From: Thermoplasmata archaeon
GTDB taxonomy: Archaea; Thermoplasmatota; Thermoplasmata; Thermoplasmatales; Thermoplasmataceae
Length of the DNA: 16,069 nt
Assembly: GCA_021811525.1 (NCBI GenBank)
Contig: JAJZOK010000061.1
Location: 1 to 16,069 of the forward strand
Direction of reading: 5' to 3'
The notes under the pieces are model-generated. The model was not told the origin of the DNA. It was given only the letters and a program-made list of their open reading frames with translations, and ran no database searches. Shown in pieces: positions 13,955 to 16,069 of the stretch; the first letter of the stretch is position 1, and each line of letters opens with the position of its first letter. The translations under genes were made by a program, and so were the position numbers.

Positions 13955-15301
13955 TTAATTTTTCCTTTCTTCACCAGTCTTTTCAGGTATTTCTTTGTGG
14001 ATCAGTGAAGGAGGCACCTCCTTTGGGATTGCTTTGAGTTTCTTCCTTATCTTTCTTGACCTTGCTGACACTGCTATAAGTGCGATAATCAGCACAAGTA
14101 TGAGCAGAAGTACGCCAATATTCAGGGGCGTGAAAGTGAAGTTCGAGGTGAATTGCTGAATAACTGTTGGCGAAACTGTTTCATTGAAATTGTACGTGCT
14201 GTAAAACTGCTCCCGGGTATTGTTCAGATGCCACTGCGCTACAAGTTGTGCAGGATAAGATATGGTCTGCGCGGAAGAACTCACATCAACCAGATAAGTA
14301 ACGGTAATCTTCTGCCCAGGCTTGAGCTCAGCCAGTGTGAAATTGTTTGCAGTGAGTGCACCAAGCGGGTTTGACGATGATATATGTATTGAGATGACGC
14401 TGGGTGAGAGCAGGTGTACATTCAAATCCAGTAACGTCTTGTTTCCAGTATTGGTTATGTTAAATGTTTCAAGAAGCTTGGTTGCGCCACTTGTTAATGT
14501 GGGTGTAGAGCTGGAGATCTTGAGAGAGCCATAATTGTGTATGTAAATTGGAATAGACACTGGCTGGGAACCCATCTGGAAATCAAGCAGGCTTTGCCCG
14601 GTAACATTGTGCACATCCAGAAGGAAAGTGTAATTTGCAACTGTTCCAGACGGCAGATATGCGACTCTGTATGCTCCTGTCAGGACAGTGAAGTCACTGG
14701 AGGAAAGGGAGAACTGAATGTTCTTTCCCGGACCGGCACCAGTATTTGAAACAACGGCAGTGAACTGTATAAATTTCTCTCCCTGGTATATTACAGGCGG
14801 GTTTGTGAAATAGTTCACGAGCGTAAGCTGAGGAGTGCCTAGTAATGAGACAGTAACCGGCATATTCATTGTACCGGGAACCCCGCTTGCATTAACTGAA
14901 AGTTCCACTTCATAAACGCCCTGGGCTGCATCGGATGCCACATTCACAAGCTGATATACCGTGAGGCTTTCACCTGCTATTACGTGGCTGAAGTTGTAAT
15001 AATCCCTCTGATATGTGTTAGGCCCGGTTATGTAACTATAACTGAATGGGGAATTGCTGTAATAGCTCAGATTGATGGATGCGTTAAGATATGTGAAGTT
15101 TTCCAGGGAAGTAAACTGCACAAAGAGTGGTGTGTAATTGGAGCCTGGAGATACAAGCAGTGTGCTGTTCTCGCTGTACCAGTAGGTATTTGTTACCGCA
15201 AGCGGTGAAGGGGCCTGGGCATGCGAAGGTGCCAGAAGTCCTAATGACCCCACAATAGCAAGCAATACAAGTGCAGAAACAAAAATTCTGTTTTTATTCA
15301 T
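13955..15301 (-). CDS. Secreted, C-terminally anchored protein with S-layer-like (COG1361-type) repeats
   Basis: 448 residues. An N-terminal signal peptide (K-N-R, then about 20 hydrophobic residues to S-H-A-Q-A) is followed by a long Ser/Thr/Asn-rich extracellular region with many N-x-S/T glycosylation sequons, one helix at about 394-412 (N-I-G-V-L-L-L-I-L), and a 36-residue basic cytosolic tail. The extracellular part looks like two or three Ig-like beta-sandwich repeats, with V-V-S-N-T-G-A-G and F-N-I-T-N-T-G-N-K as repeated strand-turn motifs, the style of COG1361/NEW3 domains. ATG 15301 is used because GGTGA (15311-15307) lies five bases before it and it starts exactly at the signal peptide; GTG 15310 would add three residues. 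The start overlaps the stop of the exporter gene by eight bases, so the two are translationally coupled. Function unknown; a surface partner of the exporter is inferred. Confidence 0.8.
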   Translation of the reverse strand: MNKNRIFVSALVLLAIVGSLGLLAPSHAQAPSPLAVTNTYWYSENSTLLVSPGSNYTPLFVQFTSLENFTYLNASINLSYYSNSPFSYSYITGPNTYQRDYYNFSHVIAGESLTVYQLVNVASDAAQGVYEVELSVNASGVPGTMNMPVTVSLLGTPQLTLVNYFTNPPVIYQGEKFIQFTAVVSNTGAGPGKNIQFSLSSSDFTVLTGAYRVAYLPSGTVANYTFLLDVHNVTGQSLLDFQMGSQPVSIPIYIHNYGSLKISSSTPTLTSGATKLLETFNITNTGNKTLLDLNVHLLSPSVISIHISSSNPLGALTANNFTLAELKPGQKITVTYLVDVSSSAQTISYPAQLVAQWHLNNTREQFYSTYNFNETVSPTVIQQFTSNFTFTPLNIGVLLLILVLIIALIAVSARSRKIRKKLKAIPKEVPPSLIHKEIPEKTGEERKN

Positions 15302-16069
15302 ACTTTTCACCTTTCTTCTTTCCTAAGATTTCATTTTTCATGAACAATGTCAAACCCACCATTATGGCAAGAAAACAGAGCCCGACGATGTAGATGTAAT
15401 CAAATGCCTGGCTGGAAGGGAACGATTCAAAAACCGGGAAGTACGGCAACCCACCAACGGGATAATTGAAAGTCCCCAGCAGGACAGGGATTACATAAGT
15501 TGTCTCAAGGACTCCGCCTATGGCTGGAGCTATTGCGGAACCAATATTCCTGAATACCACGTTCATGCCTGTGGAGACCCCTGCATCCTTTTGGGGAGTC
15601 GAAACAAGCAGAATATTTATGACTCCAACAAAAACAAATGAGAGGCTGATTCCCAGCAGTGTTGTGTCTTCAAGGATGGATATGGAAGTCTGCCTGTTGA
15701 ACAGCAGAGCTATGTAAGACATGAAGAGTACTATGCCGCCTATGAGGATAGTAACTTTTGGGCCACGCGTATTTGTTACCCTGGCTGAAAGGGGGGCAAA
15801 TATCATTGAGGCAATGGCTGCCGGAAGCATAACAAGGCCCGAATTGAAAATTGACATTCCAAACCCTGCAGGGATAGGATCCTGCAGAAGTACAGGTACA
15901 GTATAGAATAGGAAGAACATGCCCGACATGGCAAAGAGGCCCGCCACATTGGCAAGGAAAATATTCCTAATCTTGAGAAGTTCTATGCTGATGAAGGGCA
16001 TTTTCACCCTTTTTTCTATTGAAATAAATGCCACAAGGCTTATGAAAGACAGGAGGAACGATCCAAGGA
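15294..16069 (-). CDS. MFS transporter, EmrB/QacA-like (DHA2) C-terminal part; 5' end beyond the window
   Basis: About 258 residues of the C-terminal half of a major-facilitator drug-type exporter. The frame is open to the window edge, so the GTG at 16034 is not the real start. Typical DHA2 features are the F-I-S-I-E-K-R-V-K-M-P linker before a helix, P-V-L-L-Q-D near the end of the next helix, L-V-M-L-P-A-A-I-A in the helix after it, and S-T-G-M-N-V-V-F-R-N-I-G-S-A-I-A-P in a late helix. About six or seven membrane helices can be counted. Export of a drug, lipid or metabolite is likely, but the substrate is unknown. The gene ends inside the start region of the secreted protein gene, which makes the pair a single expression unit. 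Confidence 0.88.
   Translation of the reverse strand, partial: LGSFLLSFISLVAFISIEKRVKMPFISIELLKIRNIFLANVAGLFAMSGMFFLFYTVPVLLQDPIPAGFGMSIFNSGLVMLPAAIASMIFAPLSARVTNTRGPKVTILIGGIVLFMSYIALLFNRQTSISILEDTTLLGISLSFVFVGVINILLVSTPQKDAGVSTGMNVVFRNIGSAIAPAIGGVLETTYVIPVLLGTFNYPVGGLPYFPVFESFPSSQAFDYIYIVGLCFLAIMVGLTLFMKNEILGKKKGEKYE

Noticed and set aside
1..16069. CRISPR arrays, tRNA or rRNA genes, transposases, integrase or att-like repeats
   Set aside because: I looked for spaced repeats, cloverleaf-like arms and transposase-like proteins by eye and saw none; faint tRNA-like folds cannot be fully excluded without a scan.

Overview
The window looks like a piece of a compact archaeal chromosome, most likely Thermoplasmatales or a close relative (acidophilic Euryarchaeota). 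This is inferred from the gene mix, not from a marker gene. The genes include a Thermoplasma/Ferroplasma-like tyrosine-degradation cluster, a chlorite-dismutase-like protein, ThiI, DUF1028, and a secreted protein of the S-layer-like COG1361 type. Several genes have a TATA-like box about 25 bases before a start codon that is often GTG or TTG, which points to leaderless transcripts. No tRNA, rRNA, CRISPR array, insertion sequence or origin was found. No gene-free stretch exceeds about 150 bases.

Layout. At 1-602 lies a heme-oxygenase-like (TenA/PqqC/CADD-type) gene, cut by the window edge and apparently frameshifted near base 12. It is followed by a histidine phosphatase (639-1241) and a PPC/DUF296 protein (1274-1690). 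The minus-strand block 1692-5872, read from right to left, is a tight four-gene operon: 4-hydroxyphenylpyruvate dioxygenase, a fumarylacetoacetase-family hydrolase, homogentisate dioxygenase, and an iron-alcohol-dehydrogenase-fold protein resembling maleylacetate reductase. A 146-base divergent control region (5873-6018) holds a clear leaderless promoter for the operon, an 11-base direct repeat in two copies 53 bases apart, and an inverted repeat between them. On its other side are a chlorite-dismutase/HemQ-like gene and thiI (6019-8142).

Next come a DCC-type thiol-redox protein (8207-8605) and a small membrane protein (8635-9018). A 386-residue protein of unknown function (minus, 9015-10175) is transcribed divergently from a two-gene membrane unit (10262-12606): a two-helix protein coupled to an APC-type permease with an extra N-terminal helix pair. 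The right end is all minus strand: an exporter of the 14-helix MFS type (cut by the window edge) overlapping a signal-peptide plus C-terminal-anchor protein, then DUF1028 and a LOG/TIGR00725-like protein.

How it works together. The operon should take 4-hydroxyphenylpyruvate through homogentisate and maleylacetoacetate to acetoacetate plus a C4 acid. No maleylacetoacetate isomerase is visible. Its place in the operon is taken by a maleylacetate-reductase-like protein in which the family's metal-binding aspartate is arginine. A reductive variant of the pathway that yields succinate instead of fumarate is the most interesting testable idea here, and it is inference.
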